A DNA stretch of 64,000 nucleotides, taken from NCBI RefSeq assembly GCF_030285665.1, contig NZ_CP127295.1, positions 1,426,001-1,490,000 on the forward strand, read 5' to 3'. Source of the DNA: Amycolatopsis mongoliensis. GTDB taxonomy: Bacteria; Actinomycetota; Actinomycetes; Mycobacteriales; Pseudonocardiaceae. The notes beneath the pieces were generated by a model. It was given only the letters and a program-made list of their open reading frames with translations. It was not told the origin of the DNA and made no database searches. A program made the translations under genes and the position numbers. Of the stretch, positions 45,220-53,603 are shown piece after piece. How positions within the stretch are numbered: position 1 is the first letter of the stretch; the number at the start of each line of letters is the position of its first letter.

Positions 45220-46148
45220 GGGAACTGCGCGTCGGTCAGGTCGAGTTCCCGGTGTTCGCCGCCCTCGAAGTCGGCTCCCTCTTCGAAGACCGTGCGCGAA
45301 AACTCGAACCGGCCCCCGGAGCGGATCCGGGTGAAGCGGACATTGCCGGCGAAGTTTGCCCGGGAGAAGAAAGCGCCTTCCTCGAAGACCGACCGGTCGA
45401 AGTTCACGATGTCGCGGAACTCCGTGCCGTAGAACCCCACCTGGCGGGTGAAGCGCGTGCCGCGGATGTGGAGTTGACCGACGAACCGGGCACGGCTGAA
45501 GTCGGCGGCGGCCAGGGTGCACCCGCTCAGCCGGAAGTCGACGAGCGTGGCTCGCTGCAGGTCGATCGACATCCCCGGCCAGTAGCCCGCCGCGTCGTGG
45601 CTCAGGTGCGTCTTGAGCAGCTCCTGCACGGCCAGCCGGACGAGGAGTTCACCCTCCCCGGGGTCGTCGGCCAGGTCGCGTGCCGCACTGCCCTTGAGCC
45701 CGACGACCGGGGCCTTGAACGGCATCCGCAGGTAGGCGCACAGCACGTTGACGATCGTCTGGCGCTGCTTCGGGTTGTCCTGCCCGAGCCGTTCCAGCGC
45801 GTAGAGCCCGCCGAGCCGCACCGGTGCCTTGTCGCTGCCGAGCTGCTCGACGGCCTTCGTGTACAGCTCGGTGACCCGCCGCTCCTCGAGGTCGCGTTCG
45901 GTCACGCCCGCGACGCGGGTCGTCTCGGCGAGCTGCAGCTCCAGCGTGCGCTGGCGGCGCGTCGCCAGCCACAGCGCGAAGACGCCGCCCGCGCCGGCGC
46001 CGATGCCGAACGCCGTCTTGACGGCGTCGATGCGCACCGGCGCGTCCGGCGACCCGGACCAGCCCAGCAGCAGCCAGAGCAGCCCGGTCGTGACGACCGC
46101 GACCACGCCGGCGGCCGCGGCCACCCACCGCCATTTCAGGAGGGGCAA
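45201..46148 (-). CDS. Pentapeptide-repeat membrane protein
   Basis: 315 residues: two N-terminal spans (WVAAAAGVVAVVTTGLLWLLLGW and a second at about 45-62), a cytoplasmic coiled linker with YTKAVEQLGSDKAPVRLGGLYALERL, and a C-terminal run of pentapeptide-like A(D/N)FxxxxF units (AADFSRARFVGQLHIRGTRF, FSRANFAGNVRF). That linker-plus-repeat layout is frequent in actinobacterial membrane proteins of unknown role. The TTG at 46148 lies 3 nt after the upp stop. Start uncertain. Confidence 0.7.
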   Translation of the reverse strand: MPLLKWRWVAAAAGVVAVVTTGLLWLLLGWSGSPDAPVRIDAVKTAFGIGAGAGGVFALWLATRRQRTLELQLAETTRVAGVTERDLEERRVTELYTKAVEQLGSDKAPVRLGGLYALERLGQDNPKQRQTIVNVLCAYLRMPFKAPVVGLKGSAARDLADDPGEGELLVRLAVQELLKTHLSHDAAGYWPGMSIDLQRATLVDFRLSGCTLAAADFSRARFVGQLHIRGTRFTRQVGFYGTEFRDIVNFDRSVFEEGAFFSRANFAGNVRFTRIRSGGRFEFSRTVFEEGADFEGGEHRELDLTDAQFPQEGTK

Positions 46149-46151
46149 GGC

Positions 46152-46775
46152 TTAGACGGCGCCGTACTGGCGGTCGCCCGCGTCGCCGAGCCCCGGGACG
46201 ATGAAGCCCGAGTCGTTGAGGCGCTCGTCGATGCTGGCGGTGACGACGCGGACCGGCAGCCCGGTCTTTTCCAGGTGCGCCAGGCCTTCCGGCGCGGCCA
46301 GGGCGCAGATGGCCGTCACGTCGTCGGCGCCGCGGTCGGTGAGCAGCCGGATCGTGTACTCCATCGAGCCGCCGGTGGCGAGCATCGGGTCGAGCACCAG
46401 CACCGGCCGGTCGGCGAGCGACTCCGGCAGCGATTCGAGGTACGGCGTCGGCTTGAGGGTTTCTTCGTCGCGAGCGAGGCCGACGAAGCCCATCTGCGCG
46501 TCCGGGATCAGCTTGTGCGCCTGGTCGGCCATGCCGAGGCCGGCCCGCAGCACCGGGACGAGCAGCGGCGGCTTGGCCAGCTTGTAGCCCTCGGTGCGCG
46601 CGACCGGCGTGTGGATCCGCTCGGTCTTGACCGGCACGTCGCGCGTGGCTTCGTAGACCAGCATGACGGTCAGCTCGTGCAGCGCGGCCCGGAACGCGGC
46701 GCTGTCCGTGCGCGCGTCGCGCATCGTGGAGAGCCGGGCCTTCGCGAGGGGGTGATCGACGACGTGCACATCCAT
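46152..46775 (-). CDS. upp: Uracil phosphoribosyltransferase
   Basis: Makes UMP from uracil and PRPP. 207 residues with the PRPP loop [28 protein letters not shown], and the uracil contact [12 protein letters not shown] form seen here as [15 protein letters not shown]. It is in the place and orientation of Rv3309c, after the phosphosugar mutase of the conserved block (here 20 kb away). The pentapeptide gene follows in the same operon. Confidence 0.96.
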   Translation of the reverse strand: MDVHVVDHPLAKARLSTMRDARTDSAAFRAALHELTVMLVYEATRDVPVKTERIHTPVARTEGYKLAKPPLLVPVLRAGLGMADQAHKLIPDAQMGFVGLARDEETLKPTPYLESLPESLADRPVLVLDPMLATGGSMEYTIRLLTDRGADDVTAICALAAPEGLAHLEKTGLPVRVVTASIDERLNDSGFIVPGLGDAGDRQYGAV

Positions 46776-46780
46776 GCGGG

Positions 46781-47203
46781 TCAATCTAGCCGTCCCGCGA
46801 ACCTTTTCACCCAGCCGCGCTGCCAGGGCGTTTCGACGGCGCGTTCGTGGTAGTGCTCCCGCACCCACGTGACGGCGTCTTCGGCGGGGACGCCGGACAG
46901 GACGGCCAGGCAGGCCATGACCGTGCCGGTGCGGCCGGCGCCGCCGTAGCAGGCGACTTCGACGGTTTCGACCTTGGCTCGTTCGTGCAGGGCCTTGATC
47001 TGCCGGCGTGCTTCCGCGGGCTTGACGGGCAGCAGGAAGTCCGGCCAGGTGATCCATTCGTGCGGCCAGGTGATGCCCCCGCCGTGCTTGCGCCGCAGCC
47101 GGCTCGTCCCCAGGTACAGCCCGAAGCCGGGCTCGGGTTCGTCGGGCCGCGGGCGCCCGAGCCCACGACCGCGGACCTGGACGCCGTCAGGGAATTCGAC
47201 CAT
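46781..47203 (-). CDS. Protein-tyrosine-phosphatase-like protein
   Basis: 140 residues. The P-loop is [10 protein letters not shown] (Cys-x5-Arg, normally HCxxGxxR; the leading His is replaced by Ala-Cys context). WPDFLLP and the downstream helix [16 protein letters not shown] follow the DSP/PTP layout. The ATG at 47203 begins a [11 protein letters not shown] start, unlike secreted tyrosine phosphatases. It stands 5 nt before upp, so they are likely co-transcribed. Substrate unknown. Confidence 0.75.
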   Translation of the reverse strand: MVEFPDGVQVRGRGLGRPRPDEPEPGFGLYLGTSRLRRKHGGGITWPHEWITWPDFLLPVKPAEARRQIKALHERAKVETVEVACYGGAGRTGTVMACLAVLSGVPAEDAVTWVREHYHERAVETPWQRGWVKRFAGRLD

Positions 47204-47264
47204 CGGCCCAGTGTCCTCTGAAAGGTGGACACGCAGGGTGGTTTTCGCCGCTAAGCTCCGCCGG

Positions 47265-47903
47265 GTGAGCGAACTGACGCCCGACCAGATGCGGGCTTCC
47301 GACGCCGATCGCGAGCGCGTCGCGCAGGTGCTGCACAACGCCCTCTCGGAAGGGCGGATCACCGTGAACGAGCTGGAAGAGCGGCTCACCACGGTGTACG
47401 AGGCGAAGACGCTCGGCGACCTCAAACCGGTGACGGCGGACCTGCCGTCGACCTCGGCGGCGGTCGAACCGGCGACGACGCGGGCCCTGGGGTTCCCCGA
47501 CCAGCGCATCGGCGGCCACCCGGGCAGCCCGGTGTCGATCGGCGTGCTGTCGGGAGCGGTCCGCAAGGGCAGCTGGGTCCTCCCCCCGCAGCACAACAGC
47601 TTCGCGTTCTGGGGCGGCGCGGAGATCGACCTGCGCCAGGCCCGGTTCGCGGACCGGAACTGCACGATCACCGCGGTCGCGATCATGGGCGGCATCCAGA
47701 TCACGGTCCCGGACGACATCAACGTCGACGTGACGGGGATCGGGTTGATGGGCGGGTTCGTGCTGGAGGACAAGTCGGGTGCGCCGCCGGCGCCGGCGAC
47801 CGCGCCGACGGTGAAGATCAACGGCCTGGCGTTCTGGGGCGGGGTCGTCGTCTACCGGAAGCCGGCGAAGCGGGCCGAGCCGCCGCAGATCGAAGGCGCC
47901 TGA
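47265..47903 (+). CDS. DUF1707-domain protein with C-terminal cell-wall-response-like domain
   Basis: 212 residues from GTG 47265. The N-terminal DUF1707 helix pair (RASDADRERVAQVLHNALSEGRITVNELEERL) is followed by a beta-helical part with two LAFWGG/FAFWGG-type turns and IQITVPDDINVDV, as in the YvqF/LiaF C-terminal (DUF2154) domain. No membrane span is seen. Such proteins are linked to cell-envelope stress but their job here is not known. It diverges from the phosphatase-upp operon. Confidence 0.78.
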   Translation: MSELTPDQMRASDADRERVAQVLHNALSEGRITVNELEERLTTVYEAKTLGDLKPVTADLPSTSAAVEPATTRALGFPDQRIGGHPGSPVSIGVLSGAVRKGSWVLPPQHNSFAFWGGAEIDLRQARFADRNCTITAVAIMGGIQITVPDDINVDVTGIGLMGGFVLEDKSGAPPAPATAPTVKINGLAFWGGVVVYRKPAKRAEPPQIEGA

Positions 47904-47987
47904 CCTCGGCGATGTGACGCGTCAGGCACCGAGCGTCACAGCCAACGGGGGCTCGCGCTGTCGGACCCGCCGCCTAGACTCAGGCGC

Positions 47988-48962
47988 ATGACAGCCACGA
48001 CCAGCACGTCAGCGGCGCCGGCCACCCCGGCACCGCTGGTGGACGCGACTCGCGACGACGCGAGCCTGCGCCGCTTCCTGCTCGGGCTGCCCGGAGTCGA
48101 CCAGGTCGGCGTCGAGCAGCGCGCGGCGGGCCTCGGCACGCGCAGCATCAAGAAGGACGCCAAGCGGTGGGCCATCGACACCGCCATCTCCATGGTCGAC
48201 CTGACCACGCTGGAGGGCGCCGACACCCACGGCAAGGTCCGGGCGCTCGCCGCGAAGGCCGTCCGCCCCGACCCCGAACGCCAGGACACCCCGCGCGTCG
48301 CCGCCGTCTGCGTGTACCCGGACATGGTCGCCACCGCCGTCGAAGCGCTCAAGGGCAGCGGCGTGCACGTCGCGAGCGTCGCGACCGGCTTCCCGGCCGG
48401 GCGCACTTCGCGGGAGATCAAGCTGGCCGACACCAAGATCGCCGTCGACGCGGGCGCGCACGAAGTCGACATGGTGATCGACCGCGGCGCCTTCCTCGAG
48501 GGCCGCTACATGGACGTCTTCGAAGAAATCCAGGCGATCAAGGCCGCCTGCGGCGACGCCCACCTGAAGGTCATCCTCGAGACCGGCGAGCTGGCGACCT
48601 ACGACAACGTGCGGCGCGCGTCGTGGCTGGCGCTGCTGGCCGGCGGGGACTTCATCAAGACGTCCACCGGCAAGGTGTCCCCCGCCGCGACGCTGCCGGT
48701 CACCCACATCATGCTGCAGGCCGTCCACGACTGGCACGTCCAGACCGGCGAGCTGCGCGGCGTCAAGCCCGCGGGCGGCATCCGGACCACGAAGGACGCG
48801 ATCAAGTACCTCGTCGCCGTGCACGAGGTCGCCGGCGAGCAGTGGCTGGTCCCGGACCTGTTCCGCTTCGGCGCGTCCAGCCTGCTCAACGACCTGCTGC
48901 TGCAGCGCCGCACCCAGGTGGACGGCCACTACAGCGGCCCCGACTACGTGACGGTGGACTGA
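47988..48962 (+). CDS. deoC: Deoxyribose-phosphate aldolase
   Basis: Cleaves 2-deoxyribose-5-phosphate into acetaldehyde and glyceraldehyde-3-phosphate. 324 residues of the longer (eukaryote-like) DERA type: the Schiff-base Lys in IKTSTGKVSP, an acid/base Lys in VKPAGGIRT, and a preceding EVDMVIDRGAFLEG strand. The extra N-terminal 70 residues are normal in this subgroup. The acetaldehyde can be oxidised by the aldehyde dehydrogenase encoded next (TGATG overlap). Confidence 0.93.
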   Translation: MTATTSTSAAPATPAPLVDATRDDASLRRFLLGLPGVDQVGVEQRAAGLGTRSIKKDAKRWAIDTAISMVDLTTLEGADTHGKVRALAAKAVRPDPERQDTPRVAAVCVYPDMVATAVEALKGSGVHVASVATGFPAGRTSREIKLADTKIAVDAGAHEVDMVIDRGAFLEGRYMDVFEEIQAIKAACGDAHLKVILETGELATYDNVRRASWLALLAGGDFIKTSTGKVSPAATLPVTHIMLQAVHDWHVQTGELRGVKPAGGIRTTKDAIKYLVAVHEVAGEQWLVPDLFRFGASSLLNDLLLQRRTQVDGHYSGPDYVTVD

Positions 48963-50395
48963 TGCCTGTTTTCGAGTACGCACCGGCGCCGGAGTCGCGC
49001 GCCATCGCGAACCTGAAGGACCACTACAAGCCGTTCGTCGACGGCGAGTTCGTCGACGGCTCGGGTGAGCCGCTCAAGACGATCAACCCGGCCACCGAAG
49101 AGGTCCTCGCCGAGGTCGGCACCGCGTCGAAGTCCGATGTGGACACCGCGGTCAAGGCCGCGCGCAAGGCGTACAACGGTGCCTGGTCGAAGATGCCGGG
49201 CACCGAGCGCGCGAAGTACCTCTTCCGCATCGCGCGGCTGATCCAGGAACGCTCGCGCGAGCTGGCGGTGCTGGAGAGCCTCGACAACGGCAAGCCGATC
49301 AAGGAGTCGCGCGACTCCGACATCCCGACCGCGGCGGCGCACTTCTTCTACCACGCCGGCTGGGCGGACAAGCTGGAGTACGCGGGGTACGGCGCCAATC
49401 CGCGTCCGCTGGGCGTCGCGGGCCAGATCATCCCGTGGAACTTCCCGCTGCTGATGCTGGCCTGGAAGATCGCGCCGGCGCTGGCCACCGGCAACACCGT
49501 CGTGCTGAAGCCGGCCGAGACGACGCCGTTGACCGCGCTGGTCTTCGCGGAGATCTGCCAGCAGGCGGAGCTGCCACCCGGCGTGGTCAACATCCTCCCG
49601 GGCGCGGGCGACATCGGTGCGTCCATCGTGGAGCACGCGGGCATCGACAAGATCGCCTTCACCGGCTCGACCGAGGTCGGCAAGGCGATCCAGCGCCAGG
49701 TCGCGGGCACGCCGAAGAAGCTGACCCTGGAGCTGGGCGGCAAGGCGGCGAACATCGTGTTCGAGGACGCGCCGCTCGACCAGGCCATCGAAGGCATCGT
49801 CAACGGCATCTTCTTCAACCAGGGCCACGTCTGCTGCGCGGGCTCGCGGCTGCTGGTGCAGGAGTCCATCGCCGAAGAGGTGCTGGAGAAGCTCCGCTAC
49901 CGCGTCTCGACGCTGCGCGTCGGCGACCCCCTGGACAAGAACACCGACGTCGGCGCGATCAACTCGGCCGAGCAGCTCGCCAAGATCCGCGGGCTCGTCG
50001 AGTCCGGTGACGCCGAGGGCGCGCAGCGCTGGACCAGCCCGTGCCCGGTGCCGGAGCGCGGGTTCTTCTTCGCCCCGACGGTGTTCGCGAACGTCCACCA
50101 GTCGATGCGGATCGCGCGCGAGGAGATCTTCGGCCCGGTGCTGTCGGTGCTGACGTTCCGCACGCCGGACGAGGCCGTGGCGAAGGCGAACAACACGCCG
50201 TACGGGCTTTCGGCCGGCATCTGGACCGAAAAGGGCTCCCGGATCCTGTGGATGGCGAACCAGCTGCGCGCGGGCGTGGTCTGGGCCAACACCTTCAACC
50301 GCTTCGACCCCGCCGCACCGTTCGGCGGCTACCAGGAATCCGGCTTCGGGCGCGAAGGCGGCCGCACCGGGCTGGAGGCTTACCTCAGTGTCTAA
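48962..50395 (+). CDS. NAD(P)-dependent aldehyde dehydrogenase
   Basis: 477 residues, complete ALDH fold: PWNFPLLM, the GSTEVG cofactor motif, general base Glu in LELGGKAANIV, nucleophile Cys in GHVCCAGSR, and the PFGGYQESGFGREGG end. It overlaps deoC by TGATG and the next ALDH-like gene by 8 bp. The likely job is oxidation of acetaldehyde from DeoC or a related aldehyde. Confidence 0.93.
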   Translation: MPVFEYAPAPESRAIANLKDHYKPFVDGEFVDGSGEPLKTINPATEEVLAEVGTASKSDVDTAVKAARKAYNGAWSKMPGTERAKYLFRIARLIQERSRELAVLESLDNGKPIKESRDSDIPTAAAHFFYHAGWADKLEYAGYGANPRPLGVAGQIIPWNFPLLMLAWKIAPALATGNTVVLKPAETTPLTALVFAEICQQAELPPGVVNILPGAGDIGASIVEHAGIDKIAFTGSTEVGKAIQRQVAGTPKKLTLELGGKAANIVFEDAPLDQAIEGIVNGIFFNQGHVCCAGSRLLVQESIAEEVLEKLRYRVSTLRVGDPLDKNTDVGAINSAEQLAKIRGLVESGDAEGAQRWTSPCPVPERGFFFAPTVFANVHQSMRIAREEIFGPVLSVLTFRTPDEAVAKANNTPYGLSAGIWTEKGSRILWMANQLRAGVVWANTFNRFDPAAPFGGYQESGFGREGGRTGLEAYLSV

Positions 50396-51275
50396 TTCAA
50401 AGCAGTCTGATCTTGTGAGGATTTCCGTCGCCAAGACGTACAAGCTGTACATCGGCGGCAAGTTCCCGCGTTCGGAGTCCGGCCGGGTGTACCCGGTGAC
50501 GGACGCGAAGGGCAAGTTCCTGGCGAACGCGGCGCACGCGTCCCGCAAGGACGTCCGCGACGCGGTGGTGGCGGCCCGCAAGGCGTTCCCGGGCTGGTCG
50601 GGCGCGACGGCGTACAACCGCGGCCAGGTGCTCTACCGCGTGGCCGAGGTGCTGGAGGGCCGGCGCGACCAGTTCATCGCGGAGGTTTCGGCGTCCGAGG
50701 GCCTGGCCGCGAAGAAGGCCGAGTCCCTTGTGGACGCAGCGATCGACCGCTGGGTCTGGTACGCGGGCTGGACGGACAAGATCGCGTCCGTGCTGGGTTC
50801 GGCGAACCCGGTCGCGGGCCCGTACTTCTCGTTCACGGTCCCGGAGCCGACCGGCGTGGTGGGCATCCTGGCGCCGCAGGGGTCGTCCCTGCTGGGCCTG
50901 GTCGAGGTCCTGGCCCCGGTCCTGGCGACGGGCTCGACGGCGGTGGTGGTGTCGAGCGCGGAGAGGCCCCTGCCGGCGATCACGCTGTCGGAGGTCCTGG
51001 CGACATCGGACGTCCCGGGCGGAGTGGCGAACATCCTGACGGGCCGGGCGTCGGAACTGGGTCCGTGGCTGGCATCGCACGGTGACGTCAACGCCCTGGA
51101 CCCGACGGGTGCCGCGCCTGCCGAGCGTGTGGAGTTGGCGCGCGAAGCGGCGAACACGGTGAAGCGGGTGCTGACGGTCCCGGCGGCGGAGCCGGACTGG
51201 ACGTCGGCGCCGGACCTGACCCGGCTGCGGCGGTACCTGGAGGCGAAGACGGTCTGGCACCCGCTGGGCGTCTGA
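50388..51275 (+). CDS. Short ALDH-like protein lacking the catalytic half
   Basis: 295 residues matching the N-terminal ALDH region (YIGGKFPRSESGRVYPV to GILAPQGSSLLGLVEVLAPVLATGS) but with no GxTxxG cofactor motif, no catalytic Glu or Cys, and a short separate tail (ARKAANTVKRVL-type). It cannot be an active dehydrogenase by itself. The recurring deoC-ALDH-ALDH order suggests a partner or scaffold for the complete enzyme, reminiscent of the pseudo-domain of ALDH16. GTG 50388; a GTG at 50415 is an alternative. Confidence 0.82.
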   Translation: MSNSKQSDLVRISVAKTYKLYIGGKFPRSESGRVYPVTDAKGKFLANAAHASRKDVRDAVVAARKAFPGWSGATAYNRGQVLYRVAEVLEGRRDQFIAEVSASEGLAAKKAESLVDAAIDRWVWYAGWTDKIASVLGSANPVAGPYFSFTVPEPTGVVGILAPQGSSLLGLVEVLAPVLATGSTAVVVSSAERPLPAITLSEVLATSDVPGGVANILTGRASELGPWLASHGDVNALDPTGAAPAERVELAREAANTVKRVLTVPAAEPDWTSAPDLTRLRRYLEAKTVWHPLGV

Positions 51276-51278
51276 GCC

Positions 51279-51314
51279 CGCGAGGGGCTTCCGGACGCCT
51301 GGAAGCCCCTCGCG
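51279..51314. terminator. Stem-loop after the deoC-ALDH-ALDH operon
   Basis: Perfect 14-bp stem CGCGAGGGGCTTCC / GGAAGCCCCTCGCG (51279-51292, 51301-51314) with an 8-nt loop, 3 nt after the stop of the short ALDH-like gene. It lacks a T-run, as is common in this phylum. Confidence 0.8.
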
Positions 51315-51369
51315 CATTCCCGGACGGACAGCTGACCGGCCGCCCGGCCCCGACCGCACCCGGAGCGCG

Positions 51370-51858
51370 ATGCAGGACAAAGCCCGGCTGGCACGTGATG
51401 CCGTGACCGCGCCCGTGCCGCCACGGCCGGCCGCGGGCGCCGTGTCCGTGGTCCTGGCGCTTGCGAGCTGGGCCACCTTGGTCTGGCTCGGCGTCACCGC
51501 GCCCGCGCGGACCCATCCGCTCGTCTACTTCGGGCTGATCTTCCTCGGCGCCGGCAGCTTCGCGCTGCTGCTCGCCGGCGCGGGCGCGCTCACCGCCCGT
51601 TCGCGTTCGCTCGCCGGACGGCTGACGCCGTCGTTCGTCACCGGCGCCCGCAACCTCGTCCTGGCGATGTGGTGGTGCGCGATCGTGGTCGACGTTCTCG
51701 GCTGCCTGATCGTCGTCGGCACCGGTGGGCGTGGCGGTACCGCGCCGCTCACCGCGAGCACCGTGGTCACGGCCTTCGTCGTCGCCGCCGTCACGGTCAC
51801 CACCGCCGGGGCGACGTCGTTCTCCGTCCGCCGGGCCTACCGCCTCAGCTCATCGTGA
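51370..51858 (+). CDS. Four-span membrane protein, unknown
   Basis: 162 residues: an Ala/Pro-rich N-terminus and four hydrophobic spans with basic loops (TARSRSLAGRLTPSF). No motif is recognisable. ATG 51370 lacks a strong ribosome site. It converges with the GH12-like gene and overlaps it by 14 bp. Possibly a small actinobacterial membrane protein of stress or transport type; I cannot say which. Confidence 0.6.
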   Translation: MQDKARLARDAVTAPVPPRPAAGAVSVVLALASWATLVWLGVTAPARTHPLVYFGLIFLGAGSFALLLAGAGALTARSRSLAGRLTPSFVTGARNLVLAMWWCAIVVDVLGCLIVVGTGGRGGTAPLTASTVVTAFVVAAVTVTTAGATSFSVRRAYRLSSS

Positions 51859-52711
51859 CCGAGAAGTCCGTCAGCGTGAACCTCGCCTTGCCCCCGCCGG
51901 TCGAGCAGAACTCGATCCCGTAGCCGATCTGGTTCACCGTCGGGTTCGGCGGGATCAGGCCCTTGCCGATCGACCAGGCGATCATCGCCTTCAGGTCGAG
52001 GCTGCCCGAGTACTGCGTCGCGCGGGAAACGAACGCCACGTACCCGTCGTCGTCCGCCCAGACGTCGTACGTCGCTCCGGCCGCCGTGTACGTGGCCAGT
52101 TTGTCGCCCGAGGGCTGTTGCTTCAGGTTCTCCGTCCACACCATCAGCTCACTGACGCCGGCTCCGTCGCCGACGCCGTTCAGCCACAGGTCGTACGCCA
52201 CGTCGTAGATGCCCACGCCCGGGCCGCGGCCGGCGAACGTCGTCCTGATCACGGAATAGTCGTTGAACGGTTTCCCATTCTGGTTGTTGATGTCTTTGTG
52301 CACGTTCGGATAGGTTTTCACCGACGTCGAGTCGGGCTGGGTGGAATCGACGTACCAGTTGTCGTACGCGCACGCGCGCAGCGTTTCCGGGCCCGCCTCA
52401 CCCGCGTTCCACATGTTGTTGTGGACGTAGTAGCCGCCGTCCGACCAGCCGCCGTCGGTCTCCGACGTCGTGAACTCCGGACTGCGGCAGCCGCGCACCG
52501 GCGTTGTCGACGGCGGCGTCGGAGTTGGCACCACCACCCGGGAAGACGGCGTCGGCGAGGCCGAAGCCGCGGACGCCGAGGACGTGCTGGGCGCCGTCGT
52601 CGGGACCGCCGCCGGGGCCGGGGCCGCGACGCCGCCGACCGGGCCGTCACCGCAGCCGGCGACCACCAGGAAGGGAATCGTCAACATCACGGCCAGCATT
52701 CTTCGTCGCAT
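51845..52711 (-). CDS. Lipoprotein with glycoside hydrolase family 12-like domain
   Basis: 288 residues. Signal peptide with lipobox (VVAGC, lipidated Cys near 20), a Ser/Thr/Pro linker, then a beta-jelly-roll like GH12 endoglucanases/xyloglucanases: NNMWNAGEAG, YDVAYDLWLNG, a nucleophile candidate Glu in SELMVWTE and an acid/base candidate in GYGIEFCSTGG. Attaching such an enzyme to the membrane rather than secreting it freely is less usual. It acts outside the cell, probably on beta-1,4-glucan or related polymers. Confidence 0.75.
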   Translation of the reverse strand: MRRRMLAVMLTIPFLVVAGCGDGPVGGVAAPAPAAVPTTAPSTSSASAASASPTPSSRVVVPTPTPPSTTPVRGCRSPEFTTSETDGGWSDGGYYVHNNMWNAGEAGPETLRACAYDNWYVDSTQPDSTSVKTYPNVHKDINNQNGKPFNDYSVIRTTFAGRGPGVGIYDVAYDLWLNGVGDGAGVSELMVWTENLKQQPSGDKLATYTAAGATYDVWADDDGYVAFVSRATQYSGSLDLKAMIAWSIGKGLIPPNPTVNQIGYGIEFCSTGGGKARFTLTDFSVTMS

Positions 52712-52773
52712 TTTCCCGCCCGCAACCCGAATTCGGCAGAACGAGGCGGAACCTTAACACGGAAACCGAAGAA

Positions 52774-53424
52774 TCAGCTGTGATCGGCGGCGGGGTCCAG
52801 ATCGTCCGCCATGATCGGCCGGCCCGGGAGCTCCGTGCCCGGCCGCGCGCTGAGTCCGTCGATCATGATCCCGACGCAGCGCCGGGCCGCCATCTCCGCC
52901 ACGTCCGAGGACTTCGCCCGCATCTGGCGCAGCAGCGTCGCGAACAGGATCGCGATGTCACCCGCGCCGACATCCGGGCGGAGCACGCCCTCGGCCTGGG
53001 CTCCGCGGACGAAGTCCTCCACCACCGCCAGGATCTCGTCCCGCAGGCGCCGGACCTCCGGGTCGCCCTTCAGGATGACCAGGGCCCGGTGGGACACCAT
53101 CGCCAGCTGGATGCTCAGCTGCAGCTCGACCGACTGCCTCAGCAGCCGCTCCAGCGCGCGCCACGACGACGTCTCCTCGGCGGCGATCGCGCGCGCGTCG
53201 ATCAGGACCCGCTCGAAGTTGTCCATCGCGACCGCGCGGACCAGCGCGTCGCGGTCCGGGAACCGGCGGTACAGCGTGCCGACACCGACGCCGGCCGCGC
53301 GGGCGATCTCCTCCATCGGCACCTCGGGACCGGAGACGGCGAAGATGGTCTTCGCGGCGGCCAGGATCTGGTCGCGGTTGCGCCGCGCGTCCGCCCGCAG
53401 GGTGGTCTCGGGGTCTGCCGTCAT
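52774..53424 (-). CDS. TetR-family regulator divergent from the P450 operon
   Basis: 216 residues from ATG 53424 (AGAGG upstream). N-terminal DNA-binding domain (NRDQILAAAKTIFAVSG, GVGVGTLYRRFPDRDALVRAV) and a C-terminal ligand pocket with an acidic end (IMADDLDPAADHS). The 179 bp to the P450 gene must contain both promoters; I see only short GTTAG repeats (53506 and 53579 areas) and no convincing palindrome. Probable repressor of the P450-ferredoxin operon. Confidence 0.88.
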   Translation of the reverse strand: MTADPETTLRADARRNRDQILAAAKTIFAVSGPEVPMEEIARAAGVGVGTLYRRFPDRDALVRAVAMDNFERVLIDARAIAAEETSSWRALERLLRQSVELQLSIQLAMVSHRALVILKGDPEVRRLRDEILAVVEDFVRGAQAEGVLRPDVGAGDIAILFATLLRQMRAKSSDVAEMAARRCVGIMIDGLSARPGTELPGRPIMADDLDPAADHS

Positions 53425-53603
53425 GCCGTTCGCCTCTCGCTGGATCGCGCGGAGTGATTCTCGCATGGTCAGGCGGCCACACACCCCGCCCACAGCGAGT
53501 CACCCGTTAGCTAGTGGACGACTTCCTTCCGCTTCGGTACCTTGGACCGCAGAACCGGAATGTAATCCTCCGCATACTGTTAGTCCGTTTTAGGGGGCCC
53601 GAA

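Noticed and set aside
48962..51275. One aldehyde dehydrogenase gene split by a frameshift
   Set aside because: The first ALDH is complete, and the second starts with its own N-terminal ALDH sequence, so they are two separate genes.
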